From contig NZ_JAPDKN010000016.1 in assembly GCF_026163565.1 (NCBI RefSeq), forward strand, positions 90,847-154,846: a stretch of DNA of 64,000 nucleotides. Reading direction: 5' to 3'. The first letter of the stretch is position 1. Each line of letters opens with the position of its first letter. The notes beneath the pieces were generated by a model that did no database searches, had not been told where the DNA came from, and saw nothing but the letters and a program-made list of their open reading frames with translations. Below, in pieces: positions 9,516 to 17,663 of the stretch. A program made the position numbers and the translations under genes. This DNA is from Chryseobacterium sp. YIM B08800 (GTDB lineage: Bacteria; Bacteroidota; Bacteroidia; Flavobacteriales; Weeksellaceae).

Positions 9516-9998
9516 TTAAGCGCACTCAATTCCACATTCAGCAGAACAAAGTAAGACACCTGTTGGAGTTGGTTTATCGTAACATCCTTTTGTTCGATGG
9601 CATTTTGTTACGCATTGAGTGGTAGTATCTCCAATACTAAATTCTGCCTTTTCAGGTCCTGAAAAAATTTCTTTAAGATTTTTAACTGTGGAAGCAGAAA
9701 TTTCTTTATCACTTTCATTTGCATAATAGGTTGCTATAAGATTTTCATTTTTATCCAACACCATTTTAAAGTAAAAACCTTGTCCCGGTGATTTCTCTTT
9801 ATAAATTACATAAAAAGATTCACCAACGGTTTCAGATTTCTTAGTAAGAATATTAAATTTTTTATTTTTTGGTTCTTCATTTTTCTTAAAAGAACTGAAA
9901 TATTCTTTATCGTTTCTAACTGGGTTATTATCTTTAGCTTTAATTGTAATAAAGGCAAACAATAAAAGAGCGAATGTTAATAAAATATTATTTTTCAT
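9516..9998 (-). CDS. Secreted protein with Cys-rich C-terminus, unknown function
   Basis: I start it at the ATG at 9998 (160 residues), which gives the signal peptide MKNNILLTFALLLFAFITIKA. A longer reading from 10049 would run into the upstream GLPGLI gene. The mature protein is Lys/Glu-rich with a central segment around SFYVIYKEKSPGQGFYFKM. The last 32 residues hold six Cys in the pattern C-x3-C-x5-C-x11-C-x3-C-x3-C, with the stop one residue after the last Cys, so three disulfides or a metal site are possible. It lies 13 bp after the GLPGLI gene and is probably co-expressed with it. No family recognised. Confidence 0.7.
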   Translation of the reverse strand: MKNNILLTFALLLFAFITIKAKDNNPVRNDKEYFSSFKKNEEPKNKKFNILTKKSETVGESFYVIYKEKSPGQGFYFKMVLDKNENLIATYYANESDKEISASTVKNLKEIFSGPEKAEFSIGDTTTQCVTKCHRTKGCYDKPTPTGVLLCSAECGIECA

Positions 9999-10011
9999 AA
10001 TGTTTTGTTTT

Positions 10012-10839
10012 TTAGAGTTCAATTTTATTTTCTTTTTTATATTCTTCAATCATTTTTTTCTGAGTTTCATCAAGAAGCTTTCTCATATCGACAGTATTGC
10101 CATTAGCATCTTTCTTTTCATAGATTTGATGCGTATGCATCATTTCAATAATCCTTTTCAAAGGATTTTCAGTATGGCTTTTTCTCACTTCTAAGAATTT
10201 TGATTTTGAGGTTTCAATATACTTTCCTTTTGCAATACGATCGTCAATAGATATTCTTTTTTGTTTTGAGATACCTGTTGCTAAAAAATGATGGTCGTAT
10301 TTTTTATCAAATATTTCGAGAATTAAACCAGGCAATCCAAAGAATTTATAGGGCCCGTCCTGAACAGGAATTTCTGGAGTGTAATATGCTTCATAGTCTC
10401 TTCCTGCATAGGTTGTAGTAGCTAAATACACTTTATAACCTAAAATTTCTTTGCTTTCTGTACTTATTTTCCAGTTAAATTCAGGCTTTTCATTATATTT
10501 AAATTCATGCCCGTCAAATTCAAGAGAATAATAAGTAACATCCTTATATGAGAGCTTTTTCTGAATATAACAACCAAGGATATCTCCAGGCAATGCTTTA
10601 AAGTTAATCTTCTTGCCTAGTTTTTCGTCTGATGCTATAATAGAATCTGCTAAATACGGCGCTTCACTGAAAAATGTAGAATGGTTTTCTTCAATATTTA
10701 AGAATGTGTTCTGTGAAATGATTTTTGTGCTGTCTTTCATAATGTGCTTAGAATACTTGTACTGGACAACAAATGATTGAGCAGTTATAACAGATGAAAA
10801 ACATAGAAAAAATAGAATTAATAAAGTTATTTTTTTCAT
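10012..10839 (-). CDS. GLPGLI family protein
   Basis: 275 residues with a signal peptide (1-21, ending VITAQ) and the defining motif GLPGLI at residues 168-173, in the setting DGPYKFFGLPGLILEIFD. The N-terminal half has the usual early strand (VQYKYS) and a long beta-rich region. GLPGLI proteins are abundant in Bacteroidota, are exported, and often sit beside other secreted proteins or TonB receptors; their molecular function is not settled. Here the gene heads a two-gene unit with a Cys-rich secreted protein. Confidence 0.88.
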   Translation of the reverse strand: MKKITLLILFFLCFSSVITAQSFVVQYKYSKHIMKDSTKIISQNTFLNIEENHSTFFSEAPYLADSIIASDEKLGKKINFKALPGDILGCYIQKKLSYKDVTYYSLEFDGHEFKYNEKPEFNWKISTESKEILGYKVYLATTTYAGRDYEAYYTPEIPVQDGPYKFFGLPGLILEIFDKKYDHHFLATGISKQKRISIDDRIAKGKYIETSKSKFLEVRKSHTENPLKRIIEMMHTHQIYEKKDANGNTVDMRKLLDETQKKMIEEYKKENKIEL

Positions 10840-11033
10840 AAGAATAATGAATTTAAATCTAAGACTCTTTTAATGCTTATGTGGAATTTGGTTTTTTAGA
10901 AGTGCTCATATTTATCAACACAAATATTTCAAATATCGTAAATATTTTGATTTTGAGAGGACTTTTTTGAGCGTTCGAAAAATTCATACAAGCAATATGA
11001 TAAATGATACAATTCTAAGACCTTAGTTCTTAC

Positions 11034-11041
11034 TAATTTTG
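11034..11041 (+). promoter_or_regulatory. Candidate -7 element (TAATTTTG) for the amidohydrolase gene
   Basis: TAATTTTG matches TAnnTTTG. The transcript would begin near 11048, giving a very short leader to the ATG at 11053 or 11059. There is no clear TTTG at -33. Confidence 0.35.
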
Positions 11042-11052
11042 TGTCATAGAAA

Positions 11053-12390
11053 TTGAATATGGAAAGGTCTAATAATATTTCGCGAAAAGATTTTTTGAAA
11101 AGCTCTGCTTTAGCAATGGCTGGAATTACTTTAACGCCTACAGTGGTGAGTGCAAAAACGCTTTCTGAAGATAAAGTTTCAACAGTAAACGGGAAATTAA
11201 TTCTTAAAAATGTTCGTCTTGAAACAGGTTTTGAATATGAAGAAGGCGAAGTGATTTCTACAAAAACAGATTTGTTTTTAATAGAAACAGAAAACGGAAA
11301 AATCATAAAAATAGCACCGAATGATCCGAAAGCAAAAGCGGTGGATGCAAAAGGTTTTTTGATGCTTCCGGCTTTTAAAGACATGCACATTCACCTCGAT
11401 AAAACTTTTTATGGCGACAAATGGCAGGCTGTAAGAAAAAGAAAAGGCGGAGTAAAAGGAATGATTGCTTTGGAAGAACAGATCATGCCGGAAATTCTGA
11501 AAAATTCTACTTATAAAGCAGAAAAAATGATTGAATTGATCCAGTCTAAAGGAACTGCTTTTGCAAGAAGTCATGTGAATATTGAGCCTACTTCCAAGCT
11601 CGATTCTTTGAAAAATCTACAGAAAGCTTTAGATAACAAAAAGAAAAGTTTCGGTGCTGAAATTGTTGCGTTTCCGCAGCACGGAGTTTTTTACAAAAAT
11701 TCTGTTCCTTATCTGAAAGAAGCGGCTCAGATGAATATCGATTTTATCGGTGGAGTAGATCCTTACACGATTGACGGAGCGATTGAAAAGACAATTGATT
11801 TTACGGTACAACTCGCTTTAGATCATCAAAAAGGAATTGATATTCATTTACATGAAACCGGAGAATCAGGTTTGAAAACGGTTGAATACCTTATCGATAA
11901 AGTGAATGAAAATCCTTCTCTAAAAGGAAAAACATTTTTTAGTCATTGTTTTATTTTAGGTAAATTAGATAAAATAAAACAGGAAGAGATTGCCGAAAAA
12001 TTAGGCAATGCTCAAGTGGGAATTGCTTCAACGATCCCTATCGGAAATTTGATTATGCCGCTTCCGACTTTACAAAAACATAATGTAACCGTTTATACCG
12101 GAAACGACAGTATTATCGATCATTGGAATACTTACGGAACCGGAAGTGTTTTAGAGAAAGCCAATCTTTATGCTCAGCTTTACGGTCAGTCGACTGAATT
12201 TTTGCTTTCAAGAAGTTTAAAATTAGCAACGGCAAATCTAACTCCTTTGGATGATAAAGGCGTTCAGCAATGGCCGAAAACAGGTGATGATGCCGATTTT
12301 GTTCTGCTGAATGCAAGCTGTTCTGCAGAAGCGGTATCAAGAATTTCGAACGTAGAATCTCTTATTTATAGAGGGAACGTGGTATTTTAA
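11053..12390 (+). CDS. Exported amidohydrolase, cytosine deaminase-like superfamily
   Basis: 445 residues. The N-terminus (ISRKDFLKSSALAMAGITL, residues 9-27) looks like a Tat signal in which the second Arg of the twin pair is Lys. The body is a metal-dependent amidohydrolase: the first His pair in KDMHIHLDKTF (His112, His114), then DIHLHETGE, TFFSHCF and the late Asp in YTGNDSIIDHW. This set resembles cytosine deaminase and related enzymes that hydrolyse C-N bonds in ring compounds. The substrate is unknown. The ATG at 11059 is an alternative start. An ankyrin lipoprotein gene follows after 15 bp, so the two products may act together. Confidence 0.82.
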   Translation: MNMERSNNISRKDFLKSSALAMAGITLTPTVVSAKTLSEDKVSTVNGKLILKNVRLETGFEYEEGEVISTKTDLFLIETENGKIIKIAPNDPKAKAVDAKGFLMLPAFKDMHIHLDKTFYGDKWQAVRKRKGGVKGMIALEEQIMPEILKNSTYKAEKMIELIQSKGTAFARSHVNIEPTSKLDSLKNLQKALDNKKKSFGAEIVAFPQHGVFYKNSVPYLKEAAQMNIDFIGGVDPYTIDGAIEKTIDFTVQLALDHQKGIDIHLHETGESGLKTVEYLIDKVNENPSLKGKTFFSHCFILGKLDKIKQEEIAEKLGNAQVGIASTIPIGNLIMPLPTLQKHNVTVYTGNDSIIDHWNTYGTGSVLEKANLYAQLYGQSTEFLLSRSLKLATANLTPLDDKGVQQWPKTGDDADFVLLNASCSAEAVSRISNVESLIYRGNVVF

Positions 12391-12405
12391 TTAAATAAAA
12401 AATAG

Positions 12406-13074
12406 GTGATAAGAGTTTTATTTTTTCTTTTGTATTTTCTCGGTGTGAATGCTTGTGAAAAAAGTTTCTCTCAACCTGTAAAAAAAAACACGATGAAAAA
12501 TGAAAATTTAATTGAGCTTGTAAAAAGCAACAATGCAGAAGGATTAAGAACTGCTTTGGAAAACGGAGCCGATGTGAATACAAAAGATTCCAGAGGAAGA
12601 TCTTTGCTGCTTCTTGCAGTGGTAGGGAAAAAGATAAAAATTGCAAAAATCCTTGTCGAATATAAAGCGGATGTTAATCTGCAGGATCAACAATTAGATA
12701 GTGCGTTTTTATTTGCAGGAGCAAACGGACAGACCGAATTAGTGAAATTATTTCTGAAAAACGGAGCCCGTTTTGACGTTTTCAACAGATATAACGGAAC
12801 GGCTTTAATTCCAGCCTGTGAAAGAGGTCATGTAGAAACGGTAAAAGTTTTGGCAAATACGGAAGGTTTTCCGATCGATCATGTAAACAGATTGGGATGG
12901 ACAGCTTTGATGGAAGCGGTAATTTTAGGTGACGGAAGTTTAAAATATCAGCAAATCGTTCAGATCCTTAAAGATAAAAAGGCAAAAGATATTGCTGATA
13001 AAGATGGAATTACCGCTTTGGAACACGCAAAATCTTTAGGATATAAAGAGATTGTAAAAATTTTAGAATCTTAA
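12406..13074 (+). CDS. Ankyrin-repeat lipoprotein
   Basis: 222 residues from a GTG start. A hydrophobic signal with lipobox LGVNAC (Cys17) is followed by five ankyrin repeats from about residue 35: LRTALENGADVNTKDSRGRS, AKILVEYKADVNLQDQQLDS, then units around GQTELVKLFLKNGARFD, GHVETVKVLANTEGF and a final DKDGITALEHAKSLG. Ankyrin repeats bind other proteins. The gene lies 15 bp behind the amidohydrolase, suggesting a partner or inhibitor in the periplasm, which is my inference. The nearest ATG (12493) lies beyond the lipobox and would delete the signal, so GTG is preferred. Confidence 0.82.
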   Translation: MIRVLFFLLYFLGVNACEKSFSQPVKKNTMKNENLIELVKSNNAEGLRTALENGADVNTKDSRGRSLLLLAVVGKKIKIAKILVEYKADVNLQDQQLDSAFLFAGANGQTELVKLFLKNGARFDVFNRYNGTALIPACERGHVETVKVLANTEGFPIDHVNRLGWTALMEAVILGDGSLKYQQIVQILKDKKAKDIADKDGITALEHAKSLGYKEIVKILES

Positions 13075-13151
13075 ATTATCTACGTGAAACTTTGAAAAGA
13101 TTTTTCCAATCAGCTTTTATATTGTTTTCGCAGATTGTACAAATTAGACAG

Positions 13152-13162
13152 AATCAGCGAGA
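13152..13162 (+). repeat. Short dispersed repeat word (AATCAGCGAGA)
   Basis: The 11-mer aatcagcgaga recurs at 22991-23001 within longer, loosely similar AGAT/CTGC-rich spacer sequence. Both copies are intergenic. It is a weak signal and could be coincidence. Confidence 0.35.
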
Positions 13163-13270
13163 TATTTATTAACAAAGATTGTAAGTCTATTATCTGTCAT
13201 TTAATAACTAAAAAATCTAAAAATGATTTCCTGCATAAATTTCACTAATTTTAGGCAAAAATCATTCGGG

Positions 13271-14116
13271 ATGAGCCGTCGTTCAGATCATTTTCCGGTT
13301 TTGGGTATTCAGGATTTCAAGGATGATCATTCTTTGGAAACACACCTCTTGTTTAATGAACTTTACGGAGAACGTTCTATTGATGATCCGCACAAACATG
13401 ATTTTTTTATCATTAATATTTTTGAAAAGGCAAAAGGTAATCACACCATCGATTTTGTAGATTATGAAGTGAAAGACCATCAGATTCATTTGGTTTTTCC
13501 CGATCAGGTGCACCAATGGGAAATTGAAGCAGGAACGATAGGATATCAGTTGATGATCAGCAGAGCCTGGTTTGAAAGTTTAATTCCAGCTTTGAGATTT
13601 TCACAATTATTTTATCAAAATCATCCTGTAATAGATCTTTCAGATGAGCGATTTAATTTTTTGGTTTATGAATTTAAAACCATTAAAAAACTTTTGAATG
13701 ATGAGAATATCTTTTGGGAAATGATCCAGAAGCGAAGCGAAATGATCGGATTACTCATCAGTGAAGCGGTAGAATTTATTTTTAAAAATGATGAGCAATA
13801 CCATTCGAATCCTGTTTTTTCAAAATTTTTAAACCTTATTGATGAGCATTTTAAAGAAGAACGGTCGGTTTCTTTTTATGCTGAAAAGCTTAATATCTCA
13901 CCTAATTATTTAAATATTATCTGTAAAAAAAGCATTAATTCTTCAGCTTCATCGCTTATTCAGGATAGAATTTTACTTGAAGCAAAGCGTCTTCTGAAAG
14001 TTTCAAAAAAATCGGTGAAAGATATTGTTTTTGATTTGGGATTTTATGATCAGGCGAGCTTTTCAAAATTTTTCAAGTCTCAAACAGGAATGACGCCGTC
14101 TCAATTCAGAGAATGA
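13271..14116 (+). CDS. AraC family transcriptional regulator
   Basis: 281 residues from the ATG at 13271; a longer frame from 13223 adds 16 residues. I prefer 13271 because a TAATTTTA -7-like element at 13245-13252 would place the transcript start beyond 13223. The N-terminal half is a cupin-type ligand or dimerisation domain with HKHDFFIINIF and HLVFPDQVHQWE. The C-terminal hundred residues form the double helix-turn-helix, with SFYAEKLNISPNYLNIICKK and DIVFDLGFYDQASFSKFFK, ending TPSQFRE. The last 41 codons lie inside a 301-bp unit that is repeated twice more downstream. Confidence 0.87.
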   Translation: MSRRSDHFPVLGIQDFKDDHSLETHLLFNELYGERSIDDPHKHDFFIINIFEKAKGNHTIDFVDYEVKDHQIHLVFPDQVHQWEIEAGTIGYQLMISRAWFESLIPALRFSQLFYQNHPVIDLSDERFNFLVYEFKTIKKLLNDENIFWEMIQKRSEMIGLLISEAVEFIFKNDEQYHSNPVFSKFLNLIDEHFKEERSVSFYAEKLNISPNYLNIICKKSINSSASSLIQDRILLEAKRLLKVSKKSVKDIVFDLGFYDQASFSKFFKSQTGMTPSQFRE

Positions 14117-14133
14117 TTTATTGGAAAAGGTTG

Positions 14134-14200
14134 AACTCCTACGGAGTTCTTATTGTATTTATTACTATTTATTCTACAAAGGTGTTGCTCCTCCGGAGCT
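14134..14200 (+). repeat. Pair of short palindromes in the AraC spacer
   Basis: The spacer after the AraC stop contains the palindrome gaactcctacggagttc and, about 35 bp on, gctcctccggagc. Both are repeated in copies 2 and 3 of the 301-bp unit. Hairpins of this TACGGAG / TCCGGAG type are common in flavobacterial spacers, and their role is unknown. Confidence 0.6.
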
Positions 14201-14289
14201 GCCCAGATTGTAAGATAAATTGGTATAAGGTAAATTCTAATTAAAAATGATATAAGTTAATTGTTTAAATAAAAATTCCTGAGAAAAAA

Positions 14290-14417
14290 GTCTTCTGAAA
14301 GTTTCAAAAAAATCGGTGAAAGATATTGTTTTTGATTTGGGATTTTATGACCAGGCAAGTTTTTCAAAATTCTTCAAATCTCAAACGGGAATGACGCCTT
14401 CTCAATTCAGAGAATGA
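14290..14417 (+). pseudogene. Detached duplicate of the AraC gene 3' end, copy 2
   Basis: The reading frame for the last 41 residues of the AraC protein, up to and including the stop at 14415-14417, is intact and encodes the same residues as the functional gene. It has no start codon, ligand domain or first HTH helix, so it cannot make a regulator by itself. Confidence 0.75.
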
Positions 14418-14590
14418 TTTATTGGAAAAGGTTGAACTCCTACGGAGTTCTTATTGTATTTATTACTATTTATTCTACAAAGGTGTTGCTCCTCCGGAGC
14501 TGCCCAGATTGTAAGATAAATTGGTATAAGGTAAATTCTAATTAAAAATGATATAAGTTAATTGTTTAAATAAAAATTCCTGAGAAAAAA

Positions 14591-14718
14591 GTCTTCTGAA
14601 AGTTTCAAAAAAATCGGTGAAAGATATTGTTTTTGATTTGGGATTTTATGACCAGGCAAGTTTTTCAAAATTCTTCAAATCTCAAACGGGAATGACGCCT
14701 TCTCAATTCAGAGAATGA
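14591..14718 (+). pseudogene. Detached duplicate of the AraC gene 3' end, copy 3
   Basis: It has the same content as copy 2 and is identical to it through the stop at 14716-14718. It is a non-functional gene fragment created by tandem duplication. Confidence 0.75.
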
Positions 14719-14925
14719 TTTATTGGAAAAGGTTGAACTCCTACGGAGTTCTTATTGTATTTATTACTATTTATTCTACAAAGGTGTTGCTCCTCCGGAG
14801 CTGCCCAGATTGTAAGATAAATTGGTATAAGGTAAATTCTAATTAAAAATGATATAAGTTAAAGGTTTAAACAAAAATTCCTCTGAAAATACTTCTAAGG
14901 AATTTTATATTAATTTTAAATGTAA

Positions 14926-16098
14926 TTATTGTAATCCAGACCAACCAACTGCCCAAGTTGGAGTAGACTCTCCATTTCCGGCTCCTGTTGCATCAGGTTT
15001 TTCGGTAAAAGTGTTGGGTAAAATTGTTACAGATGCACCCGCTGTTGAAGTGGCTGAAATCTTATTCGTAACATTGGTTGCATTAAATAGAATATCTTTT
15101 ATTTTATTTTGATCGTTAAAATAAGTAACGGTTGCATCACCTTGTAAATTAATACCTGTTTTCCAACTTGAAATCACGGCATTTTCAATCGTTGCTTGAG
15201 CTCCCGATGACAACAATATGCCATTAGCTTCGCCTGTGTTATTTCCTCCGATTAAGGTCACGTTTTTGATAGTTGCACTTGATTGAGGAGAAGCAGTAGG
15301 ATTTGTAGCATTATTAATACCTTTAATTCCATTATTTCCTGTGCCGTCTGCTTTTCTTTTGGTATAAATATTTGTAGCGGTACCAATCCATCCGTCTTTA
15401 TAACTGAATGCATGATTGGTGTTCCCGATTGAAACAATGTTTGAAACATTTACCGTTCCGCCATAAATTTCGATACCGTCGTCTGCATTATTTAAAAGTG
15501 CTACGCTTTCTACTCTGGTCTCGTTACCAATCCCGAAAAGAGAAAGCCCGTTAAATTTTTTACCGGCTGAAAAGTTAGCGCCTGCGTATTCAATTCTTAC
15601 ATAATTCAGTGATCCTGAATTATCGGTAGTTTCAGCACCTCCGTAAGTTAAATTTCCTATTTCTGATAAACCAGTACTTCCTGTATTGATCGGAGCTTTA
15701 CCACAAATAACTATTCCGCCCCAATTTCCGGCTTCGGCTGTTGTTGATGTAAATAAAACGGGTGAGCCGGGAGTTCCGTTTGCATAAATTTTTCCACCCT
15801 GTTCTACAAGAATGTAAGATGATGCTCCTGCTGTAGCTGTAATTCTTGTTCCGGCAGGAATAGAGAGAGTTCCGCCATTTTTTACCGTAACAATACCGGT
15901 GAGTTTATAAAGCTTCATCGGATCAAGTGTTACAACTTGTCCGCTGGTAATATCACCTTTAAAATTATTAGGATCCTGAGCTATTCCGATAACGGGAATT
16001 TCGGAAGTTATATCGTCATCTTTACTGCACGAATAAATGGTAAATGATGAGCCGATAATGAAAGCAGCGATGATTATTTTTAAGTGATTTTTCTTCAT
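14926..16098 (-). CDS. Repeat-rich (probably beta-helix) lipoprotein, paralogue of the 16426-17640 gene
   Basis: 390 residues from the ATG at 16098, which gives a lipoprotein signal with Cys25 before SKDDD. The frame is open to 16137 but would add 13 residues before the signal. The mature protein begins with an SGQVVTLDPMKLYKLTG segment also present in its neighbour, then repeats short hydrophobic-Gly rungs (SLFGIGNETRVESVALLNNA, DDGIEIYGGTVNVSNIVSIG) typical of a right-handed beta-helix. It probably binds a ligand or polymer at the cell surface. It shares layout and phrases such as GTRI, GGKIYANG and FNGLSLFG with the second lipoprotein but lies beyond that gene's terminator. Confidence 0.78.
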   Translation of the reverse strand: MKKNHLKIIIAAFIIGSSFTIYSCSKDDDITSEIPVIGIAQDPNNFKGDITSGQVVTLDPMKLYKLTGIVTVKNGGTLSIPAGTRITATAGASSYILVEQGGKIYANGTPGSPVLFTSTTAEAGNWGGIVICGKAPINTGSTGLSEIGNLTYGGAETTDNSGSLNYVRIEYAGANFSAGKKFNGLSLFGIGNETRVESVALLNNADDGIEIYGGTVNVSNIVSIGNTNHAFSYKDGWIGTATNIYTKRKADGTGNNGIKGINNATNPTASPQSSATIKNVTLIGGNNTGEANGILLSSGAQATIENAVISSWKTGINLQGDATVTYFNDQNKIKDILFNATNVTNKISATSTAGASVTILPNTFTEKPDATGAGNGESTPTWAVGWSGLQ

Positions 16099-16356
16099 AA
16101 TTCTCAGATTACTATTCTTCAACGAGATTTTTATCAATCTATTTTGAATGAGAAGACCAAATTACCATTTTTCTGTTTATTATCCCAATTCAAACGATGA
16201 TGAATTGATTTTAAATTAAATATTTATTTGAAAACTTTTTTTAACGCAAAGTTTAATTTTGATTATTAATAATTATTTAAGTGAACAAAGAGGAATCAAC
16301 TTGTTGATTTTATTAAGCTTGAATTTTGTTAACAGTAATTTAAATATGGATTAAAC
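16099..16356. other. Upstream region of the second beta-helix lipoprotein gene
   Basis: About 260 bp of AT-rich sequence between the lipoprotein start at 16098 and the terminator at 16357. It should hold the promoter of the 14926-16098 gene, but I see no full TTTG / TAnnTTTG pair. Two GTTAAC/GTGAAC words (16281 and 16328) resemble those upstream of the response regulator but are not spaced like it. Confidence 0.35.
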
Positions 16357-16388
16357 ACCACGCCCGGAAAATAAATTCCGGGCGTGGT
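16357..16388. terminator. Strong hairpin terminator after the TonB receptor/lipoprotein unit
   Basis: A 13-bp perfect GC-rich stem, accacgcccggaa and ttccgggcgtggt, with a 6-nt loop. It lies 38 bp past the stop codon of the 16426-17640 gene and should end that transcript. Confidence 0.85.
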
Positions 16389-16425
16389 TTTCAATATGAT
16401 ATGAAGAAACTAATTACTTAATTGT

Positions 16426-17640
16426 TTAGTTCATTGCATCTGTAGTGTCAAATGAAGTCAAACCAGTCCAGCCTTTTGCCCAGTCTGGTAAAGCAGTAAC
16501 GTTTCCAGCTCCGTTTGCAGTAGTACTTGTTGTAAATACACCAGACAAATCAGGACCTGTAGTTGCAGGAGCAACAGCTTTAGACTTCCAAGGTGTTGCA
16601 ACCCCTACAAATCTTACGTTTTTAATATAAGAAGCACTTGTGAACCAGTTGTAAGTTCTAGGTGTTTCAAAATCTAAACCTGTAGAGAAATTAGCAATAA
16701 CGATGTTATCGAATTTACCGTTAGATCCAGCTCTGATTTTCATACCCTGAGATTCAGAACCAGCAGCGTTACCGATGAAAGTAGCATTGTTGATTGTTGG
16801 GTTTGATACACCGTTTCCGAAAGTTGTGTTTTCGTCAGTGTCTTGAGTATCAGCTTCTACACCTCTGTTTCCTGGTTCAGCAGCAGTTTGGTATTGTTTT
16901 TTTCTTGCAGCATAAATGTATTCTGCAGTTCCTTGCCAACCTTCTGTCCAGTCGATACTATCATCACCAACACCTAAAACCAATAAGTGATCAGCATTTA
17001 CATTTCCACCGAAGAATTCGATACCATCATCAGCACCGTCTACTACATAGATGTAAGAAACTACAGTTCCGCTTCCTACTCCGAATAGAGAAAGACCGTT
17101 GAATTCTTTTGCAGGATTATATTTATAACCACTGTCTTTAATGATAATATATTTTAAAATCCCTGAATTATCAGTTTTGTTAGTCCCTCCATATACAAGA
17201 TCTCCTAATTCTGATGTTGAAGTACCTAAAGAGCTTCTGTTTGAAGGAGCATTTCCTAATACAACGATACCTCCCCAATGTCCTTGCTTATGAGTAGATC
17301 CTTCAAATACAATCGGGTTTGTTGCTGTACCGTTTGCAATTAATTTACCACCTCTTTCAACGATAAGATAGTTTGCTCCTTCTGCAGCAACGATTCTTGT
17401 ACCTGCAGGAATTACTAAAGTTGCTCCGCTTTCTACAGAAAGAGTTCCTGTAAGGTTGTACACTTTAGTTGCATCTAGAGTTACTGTAGTTCCTGATGCA
17501 ATTTTACCTTTAAAATTTGCAGGATCAATGGTTGATACGTTTTCCGTTGTGTCATTATCAGAGCTACAAGAGATTGCAGTTGCTGAAAATGCTGCTACTA
17601 ATGAAAAGCAAAGCGCTGCTCTCAAAATTGTTTTTTTCAT
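16426..17640 (-). CDS. Repeat-rich (probably beta-helix) lipoprotein encoded with a TonB receptor
   Basis: 404 residues with a lipoprotein signal ending AISC (Cys25). After an acidic Ser/Asn linker it has the same VTLDATKVYNLTGTLSVESG opening as its paralogue, followed by rungs such as GLSLFGVGSGTVVSYIYVVD and DDGIEFFGGNVNADHLLVL, which suggests a right-handed beta-helix. The ATG lies 23 bp beyond the stop of the TonB receptor gene, so the two form one transcript. By analogy with other Bacteroidota receptor/lipoprotein pairs, it probably captures the ligand at the outer surface; this is inferred from position. The substrate is not predictable. Confidence 0.8.
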   Translation of the reverse strand: MKKTILRAALCFSLVAAFSATAISCSSDNDTTENVSTIDPANFKGKIASGTTVTLDATKVYNLTGTLSVESGATLVIPAGTRIVAAEGANYLIVERGGKLIANGTATNPIVFEGSTHKQGHWGGIVVLGNAPSNRSSLGTSTSELGDLVYGGTNKTDNSGILKYIIIKDSGYKYNPAKEFNGLSLFGVGSGTVVSYIYVVDGADDGIEFFGGNVNADHLLVLGVGDDSIDWTEGWQGTAEYIYAARKKQYQTAAEPGNRGVEADTQDTDENTTFGNGVSNPTINNATFIGNAAGSESQGMKIRAGSNGKFDNIVIANFSTGLDFETPRTYNWFTSASYIKNVRFVGVATPWKSKAVAPATTGPDLSGVFTTSTTANGAGNVTALPDWAKGWTGLTSFDTTDAMN

Positions 17641-17663
17641 AACTATTTTTTTAGATTTATATT

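Larger units (their letters stand above)
13989..14881 (+). repeat. Three tandem copies of a 301-bp unit including the AraC gene 3' end
   Basis: Copies are 13989-14289, 14290-14590 and 14591 to about 14881. Each starts at gtcttctgaaagtttc inside the AraC reading frame, runs through the stop codon, and covers about 170 bp of spacer. Copies 2 and 3 agree with each other until the end of copy 3. Copy 1 differs from them at seven bases, all third codon positions in the coding part and all synonymous (D, A, S, F, K, T and P codons), whereas the spacer part is identical. The last 30 bp of copy 3 diverge. Confidence 0.92.

Noticed and set aside
10929..11390. 153-codon open frame antisense to the amidohydrolase start and its promoter region
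   Set aside because: Overlaps the signal region of a well supported gene on the other strand and lacks any motif.
13989..14881. CRISPR or phage attachment site
   Set aside because: The 301-bp repeat is a gene fragment in direct tandem with identical spacers, without integrase or target-site structure.
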